A stretch of DNA of 64,000 nucleotides from NCBI GenBank assembly GCA_029783825.1, contig JAREIK010012209.1, positions 159,001 to 223,000 of the forward strand, read 5' to 3'. The notes beneath the pieces are model-generated. The model saw only the letters and a list, made by a program, of their open reading frames with translations, had not been told where the DNA came from and made no database searches. The position numbers and the translations under genes are program-made. The stretch's first letter is position 1, and every line of letters begins with the position of its first letter. Shown in pieces: positions 1 through 9,409 of this stretch. This stretch comes from Sapria himalayana (Eukaryota; Streptophyta; Magnoliopsida; Malpighiales; Rafflesiaceae).

Positions 1-493
1 TGCATGATTTTCAACTATAAATACTTCATAAATACTATGTAGAATTGGTTGATATCTATCATAAATAATGACTGCATGATTATCAAACAGTATCCCCTCA
101 ATTTCTACATAACTCATAACCAATCATCATAGTTTTCTGAACGTATAATATCAAATATAAATAGGAATATATGCTATTATCGAGAACATGGAGCCCCTCT
201 ATAGTCCACATAAATGGATAGAGTCAATTGTAGTAATATGTCATTAACCTATTAGTAATTCTTAATTTGAATAGGAATGAGCAATCAACATCTGCCAAAA
301 ATGCTCATTTTTTTAATATATTATATAATCATACCTAGATTAATGTTCACCAATTTCTATATATATATATATATGAACATAAATTATGTATTTGTATATA
401 TTTAAATATAAACATATATAAATATATAAATAAATACACACACACACACATAAAAAAATATATATGTTTATATTTTTATATGTTTATGTTTAT

Positions 494-530
<37 letters not shown>

Positions 531-550
531 GTATATATTTAATTTATGAG
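1..550. repeat. AT-rich flank with microsatellites
   Basis: No gene is visible. The stretch is very AT-rich and holds simple repeats: a TA run near 358-374, a CA run near 436-450 and a longer TA run near 498-527. It lies just outside the left end of the Mutator-like element. Confidence 0.7.
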
Positions 551-722
551 TTTTGTATGGAAATAATGCATTTTAAATAAAAAATCCAAAATATAATACT
601 GGTTTCAAAAATATGCCCAAATTAGTGCATCTAGAAATAACATGACAATGGCTATTATTTTGAATGGTGACCATTGCTATGCTGTTGAAATTTTAAAAAT
701 CAGATGCCAACTTTCAAAACGA
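551..722 (+). repeat. MULE left terminal inverted repeat
   Basis: This matches the reverse complement of 8942-9107. Shared blocks include TTTCAAAAATATGCCC (left copy about 602-617) and AATTTTAAAAATCAGA (about 690-705), separated by diverged but alignable sequence and a gap of about 13 bases. The outer 70 bases align almost without gaps. Confidence 0.8.
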
Positions 723-1133
723 GAGTTATTGAATTTTAACAGTTTCAAATGCCACTATCTCTATCTCTATCTCTCCACAAATATAGTGCTTTCATTTGTA
801 TCTATAATTCTTGTTAATTATAAATGCGTATTATGATGTATACACACAAATATTTGGGTCATTCTTATACTTATATATGTCTACATTATTTTAGATAAAG
901 AATGCTATACCTTATAGTTATTTATAGTACTTTCTATTTGTCCCATTTGTTTCATTTGAGAATGCAATTTTGTTAAAATGAAGAAATTTGGCTGAGCAAT
1001 TTATGCAGAATTATATATAATTCTAAAAATAATTCTATAAAAAAGTGCTTATTCGATAATTATCTCTCATATTATTTAATTATTTTTTACTTGTTTTGAA
1101 ACAGGTCAATTATATCTATTCTGTCTATCTCCG

Positions 1134-3640
1134 TAATGTGTTATTATAATGGACATATAGTGAGGACCCATAATGATGTGAAATATAATGGAAAAAAAGC
1201 TTTGATTGTGCCTTTGGAAATACCTGTTGACTACACATTTGAATACTTGGGTGATATCATATTTTCAATCACACCTATTAACAAACAGACGTTCAACTTA
1301 GTTCTCAAGTGTAAGTATCCTTTCAACCTCTTATAATTTGGAATGACAGTTGTGTGCACAAAATGTTGAACATGGTTAACACAAATGCCATTGAGAAAAT
1401 TGAATTATTTGTTGAGGTTATTTGAATATACCAACAAGCGAATCAATCTATTGGTGTTGTAGAAATTGAGAATGTTGTAGAAATTGACTATGGTTGTGGG
1501 CCTAGCAGTAGTTCAGTACGAGATACTAGAGCATATGAAGATGTTGATGCTTATGCTTATGAAGAAGGTAATGATGAATCTAATGAAGATGTTGATACTG
1601 AATATGATGATAACTTACATGTTCAAGCTGATGTACATATTCCATCATTCCAGACTACAAATCAAGTTTTGGAGAATGAGTGAGGGATATTTGTCTTTGC
1701 ACATGCAATATCTTGTGATGTATCGAATATCACAGATGATGATGAGGAACCTGATGAGTTGGCTCCTATTCAGGTTCACTAACCACTAACACCTTGTTTT
1801 GAATATATTGAAAACATAGATATTCTATTTCAAGTAGTTGGACTCTATGATGGCAAGAAACAACCAATTATGTGAGTGGTGAATTTGTAGTAGGACAAGT
1901 TTTAATTCTAAATCCGAATTGTAAGAGGCTGCAAAGATTTATTCAATTAAAATACACTATGAGTTTTTTGTAGTTGCCTCCTCAAAAAAATTACTTGTTT
2001 TAAGATGTAAGAAGGCCGAAGAATGTCAATGTTAATGGAAGCTACGTGTCATGGTTGTGAAAGATAATTATTTGTGATCAACAAATATAAAGGGCTGCAT
2101 GCTTGTGTAAATCTGTGTTTGAATCGAGGCAATCATCAATTGGACTCAAAGTTGGTTGCTGCTCATATAGAATCAATAATTAAGGCACAATTTAAATTGT
2201 CACCTGTGACAATTCAAGCAATCGTGATGGAGAAATGAGGATATGAAATTTCATATAAAAAAAGCCTTAGATGGAAAGCATAAGGAACTTAGACACTTAT
2301 TTGGTGATTTTTCTCAATCATATACATATTTCCCATGTAAGTTCTTGGCCATTAAACAAGCTAATCCTAGATGTGTTGTTATTTGGAAAACTATCTTTTA
2401 TAGTGTGTCAAACAATGAGACATTTTAGTGCATGTCCTGGTCATTCAGGCCATCTATTGAAGGATTCACAAATTATCATTTTGTGCTAAGTATTTATGGT
2501 ATACATTTGTATGGGAAGTATAAAGGGACATTGTTGATTGATATGGGATATGATGGAAATAATCATTTTTTCTCATTGACATTTGCTATTATAGAAGGCG
2601 ATAAATTGATAGTTAGGGATGGTTCTTTGCATGTATCAAAAATAGAATAACTTAACAGACATGGATTTGTGTTATATTTGACAGACATCCAAGTATTATG
2701 GCAGCTATGAGCAATCCTCATCTTCGTTGGGATGAAACATATGCCTATCATAAGATCTGCATGCGTCATCTTGTAAGCAATTTTATGACCCGCTTCAAAG
2801 ATAAACTCTTGAAGAATTTGGTCTGCAAAGTAGCTGTTGCGACAACACCACGTAAGATGAATAGGCATATGACTACAATTGGGAGAATTAATCTTGAAGC
2901 ACGACAATGATTAGAGGCAATCCCTCTTCCGTTATGGGTACTTTCACATGATGTAGGTTAAAGATATAAGATAATGACAACCAATATGTCAGAGGTTTTT
3001 AACAGTGTCCTTAAAGGGGCTCGTAGCTTACCAATCACTGTATTAGTTTAGTTGACATTTTCTCGTCTTAATTATTACTTTGTTGCAAGAAGGGAACAAG
3101 GTGCTGATAGATTGACATCCGATGAGCAATTCACACCATAAGTTGATACTCAGATTCTAGGTCGTGTGGTTAAGGCTGGATTAATAGAAATTATTCTTTA
3201 CAATCACATACAAGGCATATTTCACGTAAGGTCCAGGAGTGGTCGCATTCATCACCTCAATATAAATGACAAGAATTGTACATGTGGTAATATACTGATA
3301 TATGAATTTCCATGTAGCCGTATCATAGCAGCATGCCAATATCGAAGTGTTGATTTTCAATTATTTGTTTAAGGCTACTATACGACACAATCCTACTATG
3401 ATACTTGAGCAAGTTTGTTTTATCCCATTTTCAATGAAGATGAGTGACCTCTTTATGATGATCCAATAATCATAACTCCGGGGTCAATGAAATGATAAGT
3501 TAGTGACCATTCTAAATCAATCCATTTGCATAATGAAATAAATATCAGAGAGGGAAAAATAAAGATAAAATGTGAGTTGTGCAAACAAGAGGGTCACAAT
3601 CGTCGTTCTTGTAACAATAGAAATCAAGTTTAGTTGTTTG
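1134..3640 (+). pseudogene. MULE transposase, decayed
   Basis: A MuDR-type transposase broken by stops and frameshifts. In order it shows: an N-terminal region ending in a motif like [14 protein letters not shown] (about 1250-1290); an acidic stretch (about 1500-1760); a FAR1/WRKY-GCM1-like cysteine region (about 1920-2110); the MULE DDE core (about 2430-3070); a SWIM-type zinc finger with CTCG then PCSR (about 3278-3340); and a CCHC zinc knuckle, CELCKQEGHNRRSC (3571-3612). The first catalytic Asp, normally in an S-I-D-G motif, is Tyr here (codon 2495-2497). The second (F-D-R-H-P, about 2680) and the Glu of S-E-V-F-N (about 2990) remain. The SWIM finger's last His is Arg. The family assignment is strong and the protein is certainly inactive. 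Confidence 0.85.
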
Positions 3641-4625
3641 TTTGTAAATGAGGTCTCATTTTGTTGTTGTTGTTTTGTATAAGACTGATGTACTAATGTT
3701 TATTTCTTGTAAATAAAACCCCAAATATTTTGTTGTCTTGTATTAGACTTTTTCTATTGTATGAAACTTTCTTATTGAATGTGTGTATTGTAAATTATCA
3801 TTGTGATTAATATTGATAGCCATGTTTGACAATTATTCTGGATTTGTTATATCTCATAGACATGGCTAGGGGATTTCATGATGCGGATCCATCGGATACA
3901 TCTGTCTTGGTATTACAAGACAGACACCGATCACACTTAGTAGATACAGAGCATATAATTTGTTAATTATTAATTACTATTAACTAGTTTTAACATGTAA
4001 TTTATACATAATCACTTTTAAATTTGGTTGTTTCATTGCTTACAGCTTTAAATGATCCTATACCCTCGACAACAAATGAGAGCCTTCATGACTTTGTGGA
4101 TGATGGATATTTGGATTCAGCCATATGTGACTAGGGCTGGATTTTATGGAATATACTATTTGGGCCACATTGCAATTGATTGGCCACTTATCACCTCACT
4201 CGTCAAGAGATGACGGCCCTAGACACACATGTTTCATGTGCTAGTAGGGGAGATGGCGATTATCTTATAAGACATTGTCATCCTCCTTAGCCTTCGTATC
4301 CATGGCCCAGCAGTCATTGGCACATGTGTGTTTGATGTGGTGGTGTTGTGCATAGAGTTGCTCGGTGTCATCCCACCCGCCGATGCTATCATAGGAGCCA
4401 CTATCTTTTTGTGGTGGTTATGTATCCAGTTATCCAACCCGCCACTTGATGCAGATAAGGTAGAGGTGTCAAACGTGCCGGGCCGGCCCGACACGGTCTT
4501 AAACCGTGCCCGAGCCCATGCCGTGCCCGTGTTAAGATCTTAGCGTGCCGTGCAGTGCCTGGCACGAGCCGTGTCGTGCCTGGCCCGGCACGCCGGCACG
4601 GGTCCATCCCGTGTCAGTTCACGCA

Positions 4626-4660
4626 GGCACGCGTGGCACTGGCGGCATGCCACGCGTGCC
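4626..4660. repeat. Perfect inverted repeat in hAT subterminal region
   Basis: A 13-base arm GGCACGCGTGGCA (4626-4638) and its exact complement (4648-4660) flank a 9-base spacer. A second, nearly perfect hairpin (11-base arms, one mismatch) follows at 4673-4695. Confidence 0.85.
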
Positions 4661-4762
4661 GTGGCGTGAGTCGTGACTCGTGAGTCACGAGTCATGACTC
4701 ACGCCTTGTGAGTTGTGACTGTGAGTCTGTGACCCATCCGGCCAGGCTGGCCCCCCCCGGTA

Positions 4763-4808
4763 AAAAGACCGCGGGTCCGGTCCAAACAGACCCGACCCGC
4801 GGTCTTTT
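4763..4808. repeat. Perfect 15-bp inverted repeat in hAT subterminal region
   Basis: The arm AAAAGACCGCGGGTC (4763-4777) is the exact reverse complement of 4794-4808, with a 16-base loop. With the hairpins at 4626-4695 it makes a strongly structured, GC-rich subterminal block. In hAT elements such blocks are where transposase-binding repeats lie; binding here is inference. Confidence 0.85.
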
Positions 4809-5319
4809 CTGCCGAAACCCGATTCCCGACGCCCATAGACCCGATCCGAGCAATTCCAACGGCAAAAAAAAAAAATTCAAACTTGAGCGATTTTCAGCCC
4901 TTGGATTCACCTCCAATGGCTAGGGGGCAGAATCCAACGGTCCTCGTGATTCTGCCCCTTAAAAATCATAAAAAAATTCAAAAAATTAATAAAAAAATAT
5001 CTTTTTTTATTAAAAAAAACAATCTTTAGCCTATAAATTCTACCCCCCTCCCTATAACACTTATGTTTTTCAAAAACATAAAACCTCTCAATACTTTCTC
5101 TCTCTTACATAAACCGTGCATCTCTCTCTCGGGCCTCGTGATTTTGATTTCGGCTTCGATTTTCGTGAAACTCAACTTGAGTTTTGAACATCAGAGCTTC
5201 CTACGGTGCACCTTGCACGTGACTGACCTCATTGCTTTTACCGGGTAATATATTTACGTTTTTTTGTACTTTCTCTCTCTAAAGCTTCTCTCTCTAGAAA
5301 AACTTACGAAAAATAAAAA

Positions 5320-7437
5320 ATGACAAATACACCTAACACGTATTTAAATTTGGAAAATGAAAATGTTAGTGTTACACAGACGTCTGTGGCTCCTGAAACT
5401 TTGGTTTCTCCTGTCGTCTCAGCCCAAAGTTCTAAAAAACAAAAAACTAGGAGGACTTCTATAGTTTGGACACATTTTAAAATCATAACACAAGTAGATG
5501 TTAGGGGTGAGGAACATGAAATGGCACAGTGCAAATATTGTATGAGACTTCTAACATGCAATAGTACATGTGGGACTGGGCACCTCAAGAGGCATGCTGA
5601 AATATGCTCCAAAAAACATGGACCCTTAGATCCTAGGCAAACCCAACTTGGCACTACATTTTTTGAGACTAGATCGAGTTCAGTCTCAAAGTTTACTCCC
5701 TTCGTATACTCCAGCGAGTTGGGTAGGGACGACATGGCCAGGCTCATCACATTGATGGGTATTCCGATCAGATTTTCGGAAGATCCGAGGGTAGTGCGCA
5801 TCATGCAGACTTATTTTCAGCCATCCTATCGTATGATTCCTAGGTCCACATCTAGGAGTGACATACTAAAGATATATAAGTTAGAAAAAAAAAATAATTA
5901 AGGAATTTTTGGCATTTAGTGGAGTGGTGTCCGTGACGTCCGATATATGGACATGTCACGATGATTCTTCTTATGTATGTCTCACGAGTCATTATGTAGA
6001 TTCTAACTGGACAATCAATAAAAAATATTAGGATTCACTGAGATTCTTCATCCTCATGATGGCCCGGCCATTTTTGAGTATATGATGAAAATATTTAGGG
6101 AATATAAAATTCAAAATAAAATTTATAGTGTCACTTTCGATAATGCTGCGAATAATAGAGTATCGATCAGTATGTTTGTTAGGAATATTAGAGACACACC
6201 ATTAGGAGAGATCTTTCATGTCAGATGCATGTGTCATGTTATTAACCTGATAGTTCAAGCGGGTATGAAGGTCTGTTCCCCCGCGTTGGAAAATATACGC
6301 AATGCACTCAAGTATATTCGCACTCCTCCAAGACTACAAGAGTTTGGTAATCTCTGTTTGTCTGCGAATATTAAGAAGAAGAAATTCCAATCGGATGTGA
6401 GACATCGTTGGAATTACACGTACCTGATGTTGGAATCATGTGTTGGATACGAACACGTGATATCCGACTACGTCAATAGTAAGAGTGGCGAACTTATTAT
6501 TGACGACACTGGCTGGGCTTCAGGAATTTCATTTATGAAATTCCTGAAGATATTTTATGACACGACGAACATGTGTTCGTCGGTGTATACGCCCATCACT
6601 TGCATTGCACTTCGTTGCATATGCAACATTAGTAGCATGTTTAGGAAGTATCGAGCGGACCCGACGCTTAGCCATATGGTTGCAGAGATGGAGACCAAGT
6701 ACATGAAGAACTGGTCCACCATTCCATCTCTTTATTGCCTCGCAGCATGCATGGACCCTAGGGCTAAGGTGGAAGGGGTTGAAAACACCCTGACTTTCAT
6801 TTCCTCGTGCATGAACCTGGAAGAGCCACTTGAAGGGTTCATTTACGAGAAGTTGACAGACCTGTTCACATACTATGATACTAGGTATGGTGGTAGTGGT
6901 GAGACTGTGAGTACGGACACTGATACCTTGTTCGGAGATGACGATTATTCCATTAACCTAGCGAGGGGGAAACGTAGGGGTGGACCTTCACATAGGAGCG
7001 AGCTGTCTCGGTACTTAGATACCGATTACTGCTCAATCCTATCACCTTCTGACAATAAGAATCTTGATTTATTACAGTGGTAGAAATCATATGAGTCCGC
7101 CTATCCCGTGCTATCTAGGATGGCACGAAATCTACTGACTCCTCCGGTGTCGAGCGTAGCATCGGAGTCTGTTTTTTCTGTTGCAGTGAACGTGATTTCG
7201 GATAGGAGATCGAGATTACGTCCAGATATGGTTGAGGCCTTGGCATATTTGAAGGATTGGGAGGAATCGAGATTTAGCATCAGTGATCCTGCTGAAGCTG
7301 GGACTGTGACAGACACTGCAGTCGCATCCACATCCACTACGATGGCGGAGGAGCTGATTGCCGATGATGATGATCCATATGATACTGATCTTGATGTTGT
7401 GGCTGATGATTCTCATGATATGCCGCTTGACGATTGA
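5320..7437 (+). pseudogene. hAT transposase, copy 1 (two frameshifts, one nonsense codon)
   Basis: The start at ATG 5320 opens a 193-codon frame with a BED zinc finger (C-K-Y-C, about 5533-5544, then H-L-K-R-H near 5581-5595). A slip in the A-run near 5885-5894 shifts the frame into the T-S-D-I-W-T motif (about 5937-5955). A second slip near 6018-6030 leads into the long RNase-H-like core (6082-7080; F-D-N-A-A-N-N near 6136, C-H-V-I-N-L-I near 6233, L-A-A-C-M-D-P-R near 6740). One stop, TAG at 7081-7083 where the family has a second Trp, precedes the hATC dimerisation region (P-P-V-S-S-V-A-S-E-S-V-F-S, about 7141-7180). The frame ends with an acidic tail at 7437. Only three lesions in about 700 codons: the best-preserved transposase in the window. 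Confidence 0.92.
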
Positions 7438-7439
7438 TG

Positions 7440-7905
7440 CTCATCTGCTCTTTTTTTTCGATGTTTTTTTATTTATTTTATTTATACGCTTTGTTTGTAC
7501 TTTGTAGTTTGTACCATACGTTGTGTTGAAACTTATACTTGTTTTCTTCGGACTATTGGTTTCAAAAGCATGAATGGTAATTTTTCATTAGTGTAGTTTA
7601 ATTTTTTTTTAATTATAATTTTTACTAACTTAATGTATTTATTTATTATTTTACGATTTAAATTTTATTTTAAAATTTAATAACTTTAAATTTTAATATA
7701 TAATTAATAATTAAAATAATAAAAAAAGCTAAACTAAATTGAAAAAAAAAATTTTTTTTTTCTAATTTTTGTTTGTTTTATTTAATTTTAAATGTTATAA
7801 TTTTTACAAAAAATTATATTTTTTAATTATTACTAATACTCTAAAGTCTATACAGTAACTTAATAAAAAAATTTACAATTAAAAAAAAAAATTTCTAATC
7901 TGCCA
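7440..7905. other. AT-rich 3' part of hAT copy 1
   Basis: This stretch has no gene. It is long A and T runs between the transposase stop and the GC-rich right end of the element, and probably held the transposase 3' UTR. Confidence 0.6.
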
Positions 7906-8669
7906 TTTTGGAAATTTCAGCCCGTGCTCGTGTTGGTGGCTGGCCTCCCAGGACCCGGACCCCGGTTGACCCGGTCATGCGTTGCGGTGCGGCTCCCCCC
8001 CCGCCTGCCCTGCCGGTGCCGTGCCGCCTTGCCTGGCCTGTATGGGCAAGGCGTGCCGGAGCGGGCCGGGCACGGCACGGCCTTGTAGTGCCTACGGGCC
8101 GTGCCGTGCCCGCCTATAACTCACCCTTCTTGTTAGCACGACCGTGCTTGTGAAAAACGGGCCGTGCCGTGCTGGGCTGGCCCGTTTGACACCTCTAATA
8201 AGGTCACATTTGAGCATTGTGCACGTTGATTCATCTTAGCGCTGATCAGATGCTTCTTGTTTGTGGACAAGAAGGGTGTGCATTTTCCCATGTGCTTTCT
8301 TCCGTTACTACAAGATTTGATGGATACTATGATATATACTTGAGATTGTGCAATACTGGTACATAGATACAGTGAGTTATGCCGAGCCAGCTTGGATCAT
8401 AGTCGTGGTATTAGCGGTTGTAATACACTCATACATGTATGTAATAACTAGGATTGTGTGTTGTTATGTATAAATAATTTATCATATTTTTCCTAATGCA
8501 ATCTAAAAATTTCAATATTTTGATCAAATTTTTCATTAATTTGTATTCAGCTATGGTCTTGGGAGAGACTTCACTTTGGGTGATCCGATTTTGAGGTGAA
8601 GAGGACGTTCTGGTGGAACAAATTACTAAAGAAACATGGGGATTAGGAGAAAATGAAGAACATAAAAAC

Positions 8670-8960
8670 TGGGGAACGAATCATTTAATTGTCGACAATT
8701 AGGACGACGAACATTGGTTTAATTAAATAACCATTGTTCCTAATGCCGGTATTTAAAAATTTTTAAAATTCAATAGACGTCGTTATGAACGATAACTATT
8801 GATTTAATTAAATAGTCAAAAGTTCTCAATATTAATATTTGAAAAATTTTAAAATTCAATAATTGACGTTGAGAATGATAGTCATTGGTTACATTAAATA
8901 GTCGTTCCCAATGCTAGTATTTTCAAATTTTTAAAATTTAATAGACGGCGTTGTGAATAC
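8670..8960. repeat. Diverged tandem repeats of about 85 bp inside the MULE right end
   Basis: Three to four imperfect units start near 8700, 8773, 8858 and 8940. Each has the order: a GACG-rich head, ATTGGTTTAATTAAATAG-like sequence, AAT(G/A)C(C/T)(A/G)GTATTT, then TTTTTAAAATTCAATA. They overlap the inner part of the right TIR. Units are degenerate and their exact number is uncertain. Confidence 0.65.
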
Positions 8961-9107
8961 CGGTCTGATTTTTAAAATTAAATGTAATAATGATCGTCAT
9001 TTACAACGACGAAAATTGCCACGCTTTTTCAAGATGGGCATATTTTTGAAATAAGTTTTATATTTTAGATTTTTATTTAAAATACATTATTTACGGACAA
9101 AATTCCG
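8942..9107 (-). repeat. MULE right terminal inverted repeat
   Basis: This is the reverse complement of the left end at 551-722. Its outer end lies about 135 bp before the EXO70 ATG, so any EXO70 promoter must be in the short remnant 9108-9241, in the TIR, or further out across 8.5 kb of transposon. Confidence 0.8.
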
Positions 9108-9241
9108 TACTTATTGTTCTGCTCAAAAATGTACCGTGACAACTTGTAACGAACGGGAACCGCCTTTTGGACACTGGCGGCTAACGAGTTCTCAATGGTG
9201 GATGCGTATAAATGTTTCATCATCAGCTGACTTAAGTAACC
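9108..9241 (+). promoter_or_regulatory. EXO70 5' leader / residual promoter region
   Basis: This is the only non-transposon sequence between the MULE end and the EXO70 start codon. It is less AT-rich than its surroundings and has a TATAAAT word at 9208-9214, but that is too close to the ATG to be a convincing TATA box. It is more likely the 5' UTR. No promoter element can be assigned with confidence. Confidence 0.4.
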
Positions 9242-9409
9242 ATGAATCTCATGGGCATGCCCCCAACGATGCTTGCCTTGAAAGAGAGGGCAACACTTCT
9301 GAAAGAGTCTCTGCTCAAGAGCCAAACTATCACAGATAGCATGGTAGCCATTCTCGGCTCGTTTGACCACCGTCTATCTGCTCTGGAAACAGCCATGCGT
9401 CCTACTCAG
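9242..9409 (+). CDS. EXO70A1: EXO70 exon 1
   Basis: Codons 1-56, starting at ATG 9242 and ending in ...AMRPTQ at the donor GTTCTT (9410). It covers the N-terminal helix that in EXO70 contacts other exocyst subunits. Read-through of the donor gives unrelated residues, which fixes the boundary. Confidence 0.94.

Larger units (their letters stand above)
4462..8196 (+). mobile_element. hAT copy 1 (GC-rich ends), inserted in the MULE's PMD gene
   Basis: The ends are perfect inverted repeats, TAGAGGTGTCAAAC at 4461-4474 and its complement at 8184-8197. They are flanked by ATAAGGT on both sides (4455-4461 and 8198-8204), so an 8-bp hAT-type duplication with small boundary slippage is likely. Outer regions (about 4462-4820 and 7905-8196) are strikingly GC-rich with repeated GTGCCG/GGCACG words, while the interior is AT-rich. 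It encodes a BED-finger hAT transposase (5320-7437). It splits the PMD cleanly, so it arrived after the MULE. Confidence 0.92.
3862..8430 (+). pseudogene. Plant mobile domain (PMD/MAIN-like) gene of the MULE, split by an hAT insertion
   Basis: The reading begins at ATG 3862 (MARGFHDADPSDTSVLVLQD) followed by R-H-R-S-H-L-V-D-T, a typical start for the long-form 'phosphatase 7-like' PMD proteins. A probable intron ends at the acceptor near 4044. The domain continues with G-H-I-A-I-D-W-P-L-I-T (about 4163-4195), then T-C-V-F-D-V-V-V-L-C (about 4322-4350) and V-I-P-P-A-D-A-I (about 4368-4392), and is cut at N-P-P-L-D-A-D-K, about 4460. The rest resumes after the hAT at about 8205 (V-T-F-E-H-C-A-R) and runs with stops to about 8430. 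PMDs occur both in transposons and in the host silencing proteins MAIL1/MAIN. This copy sits inside the MULE in the transposase's orientation, so it is cargo or a second transposon gene rather than a host gene. Confidence 0.75.
551..9107 (+). mobile_element. Mutator-like element (MULE) with long TIRs, carrying transposase plus PMD gene, interrupted by an hAT
   Basis: The two ends are long inverted repeats: 551-722 matches the reverse complement of 8942-9107 in several aligned blocks. Between them, all on the plus strand, lie a decayed MULE transposase (about 1134-3640) and a plant mobile domain gene (3862 to about 8430). A 3.7-kb hAT is inserted in the PMD, so the MULE itself was about 4.8 kb. 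I could not find a convincing 9-bp target duplication, so the outer ends are good to perhaps 10 bp. Many in-frame stops and a lost catalytic residue show it is not autonomous now. The right end lies about 135 bp before the EXO70 start codon. Confidence 0.8.

Noticed and set aside
5304..5804. 166-codon minus-strand open frame
   Set aside because: It is antisense to the hAT transposase start, which has a BED finger and a matching downstream core on the plus strand.
551..9107. A 9-bp target-site duplication for the MULE
   Set aside because: No convincing 9-mer pair was found at the TIR ends; the element is supported by the TIRs and coding content instead.
9208..9214. TATAAAT as an EXO70 TATA box
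   Set aside because: It is only about 30 bp before the ATG, leaving no room for a leader; more likely part of the 5' UTR.
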